Assembly: GCA_946482495.1 (NCBI GenBank)
Contig: CAMLRV010000116.1
Coordinates: forward strand, 1 to 7,159
Direction: 5' to 3'
Length of the DNA stretch: 7,159 nt
DNA from: an uncultured Flavobacteriia bacterium
GTDB taxonomy: Bacteria > Bacteroidota > Bacteroidia > Flavobacteriales > Flavobacteriaceae
The translations under genes were made by a program, and so were the position numbers. Below are positions 6,855 through 7,159 of the stretch, one piece after another; the stretch's first letter is position 1; each line of letters starts with the position of its first letter. Below the pieces are notes generated by a model. The model did no database searches, was not told the DNA's origin, and saw only the letters and a list, made by a program, of their open reading frames with translations.

Positions 6855-6914
6855 ATTCCGCTGCGCTCCATACAATTCGGCTACGCCTCGGGTCATGTTT
6901 CAGGTTATTGAAAC
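6855..6914. repeat. Repeat-like palindromic element between trpE and trpG
   Basis: Part one (6855-6891) is a GC-rich block in an AT-rich region, with CCGCTGCGCTCC (6858-6869) and CGGCTACGCCTCGG (6878-6891). On the minus strand these can pair imperfectly around an AT-rich loop. Part two (6897-6914) is a perfect hairpin, GTTTCA/TGAAAC with a 6-nt loop. The composition and the GTAGCC/GCAGCGG pattern resemble dispersed intergenic repeats I associate with Flavobacterium, but copy number cannot be tested here. It supplies a spurious in-frame ATG (6871) for trpG. Confidence 0.6.
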
Positions 6915-6918
6915 TCAT

Positions 6919-7159
6919 TTAAATATTTTCTGCTAAATCTAACGCTTTTTGTAAAGCATTCAATTTGTTGTACACTTCTTGCTTTTCGCTTTCTTCTGAA
7001 GAACTTTCTACAATTCCTGCTCCAGCTTGAAAGTATAATTTATGATTTTTACTTAAAAAAGATCGAATCATAATGGCATGATTAAAATTTCCATTAAAGT
7101 CCATGAAACCAATTGCACCACCATAAAAACTTCTTGGAGTGGGTTCGTATTCGTTGATC
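6919..7159 (-). CDS. trpE: Anthranilate synthase component I, partial (C-terminal 79 residues)
   Basis: Aminating synthase that, with TrpG ammonia, turns chorismate into anthranilate and pyruvate. The frame is open to the right edge; only the C-terminal end of the chorismate-binding domain is seen. Numbering from the first whole codon, EPTPRSFYGGAIGFMDFNGN (5-24) is the conserved core strand region, IRSF (31-34) contains the conserved Arg, and QAGAGIVESSS (44-54) is the chorismate/Mg site followed by acidic residues (Glu56, Glu58) at the usual metal-ligand positions. Internal ATG codons exist, for example at 7104, but the reading frame and homology continue upstream of them, so they are not starts. 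The identity rests on these motifs plus the trpG gene downstream. PabB and other chorismate enzymes share the fold, but the operon context favours TrpE. The Trp feedback site and the promoter lie outside the window. Confidence 0.93.
   Translation of the reverse strand, partial: INEYEPTPRSFYGGAIGFMDFNGNFNHAIMIRSFLSKNHKLYFQAGAGIVESSSEESEKQEVYNKLNALQKALDLAENI

Noticed and set aside
6919..7104. A small independent 61-residue gene starting at the ATG at 7104
   Set aside because: The same frame stays open to the right edge and its upstream residues (EPTPRSFYGGAIGF) are conserved TrpE sequence, so this is the tail of trpE.

Overview
The window is AT-rich and looks like Flavobacteriaceae (Flavobacterium-like). 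Supporting signs are a TAnnTTTG/TTG-type promoter of the Bacteroidetes sigma-A class, absent or weak Shine-Dalgarno sequences, the separate genes and order of the trp operon, and the protein sequences themselves. Genus assignment is inference. Every gene reads on the minus strand, so transcription runs from the right edge to the left.

Right to middle (7159 to 1651): a tryptophan biosynthesis operon in the order trpE (C-terminal 79 residues only)-trpG-trpD-trpC-trpF-trpB-trpA. It closes with a clear intrinsic terminator. TrpE/TrpG make anthranilate from chorismate and glutamine, TrpD adds phosphoribosyl, TrpF isomerises, TrpC closes the indole ring, and TrpA/TrpB finish tryptophan. All visible catalytic residues are intact. 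The D-C, C-F and F-B junctions are tight (1-nt overlap, 2-nt gap, 14-nt overlap). The other three junctions have 83-116 nt gaps, and each of these holds repeat-like or hairpin-forming sequence. The promoter and any leader or attenuator lie upstream of trpE, outside the window.

Left (1606 to 1): a separate unit with a TetR-family regulator followed 2 nt later by a TolC-type outer-membrane efflux protein that runs off the left edge. The regulator promoter is overlaid by two adjacent 16-bp palindromes with four TTAAAC/GTTTAA half-sites, a likely autoregulatory operator. This looks like the start of a drug or metabolite efflux operon continuing to the left.

I see no CRISPR array, phage gene, transposase, tRNA or rRNA, and no clear new system. 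The items most worth a second look are the composite inverted repeat between trpB and trpA, the repeat in front of trpG that supplies a false in-frame ATG, the competing hairpins before trpD, and the twin operator of the TetR gene.
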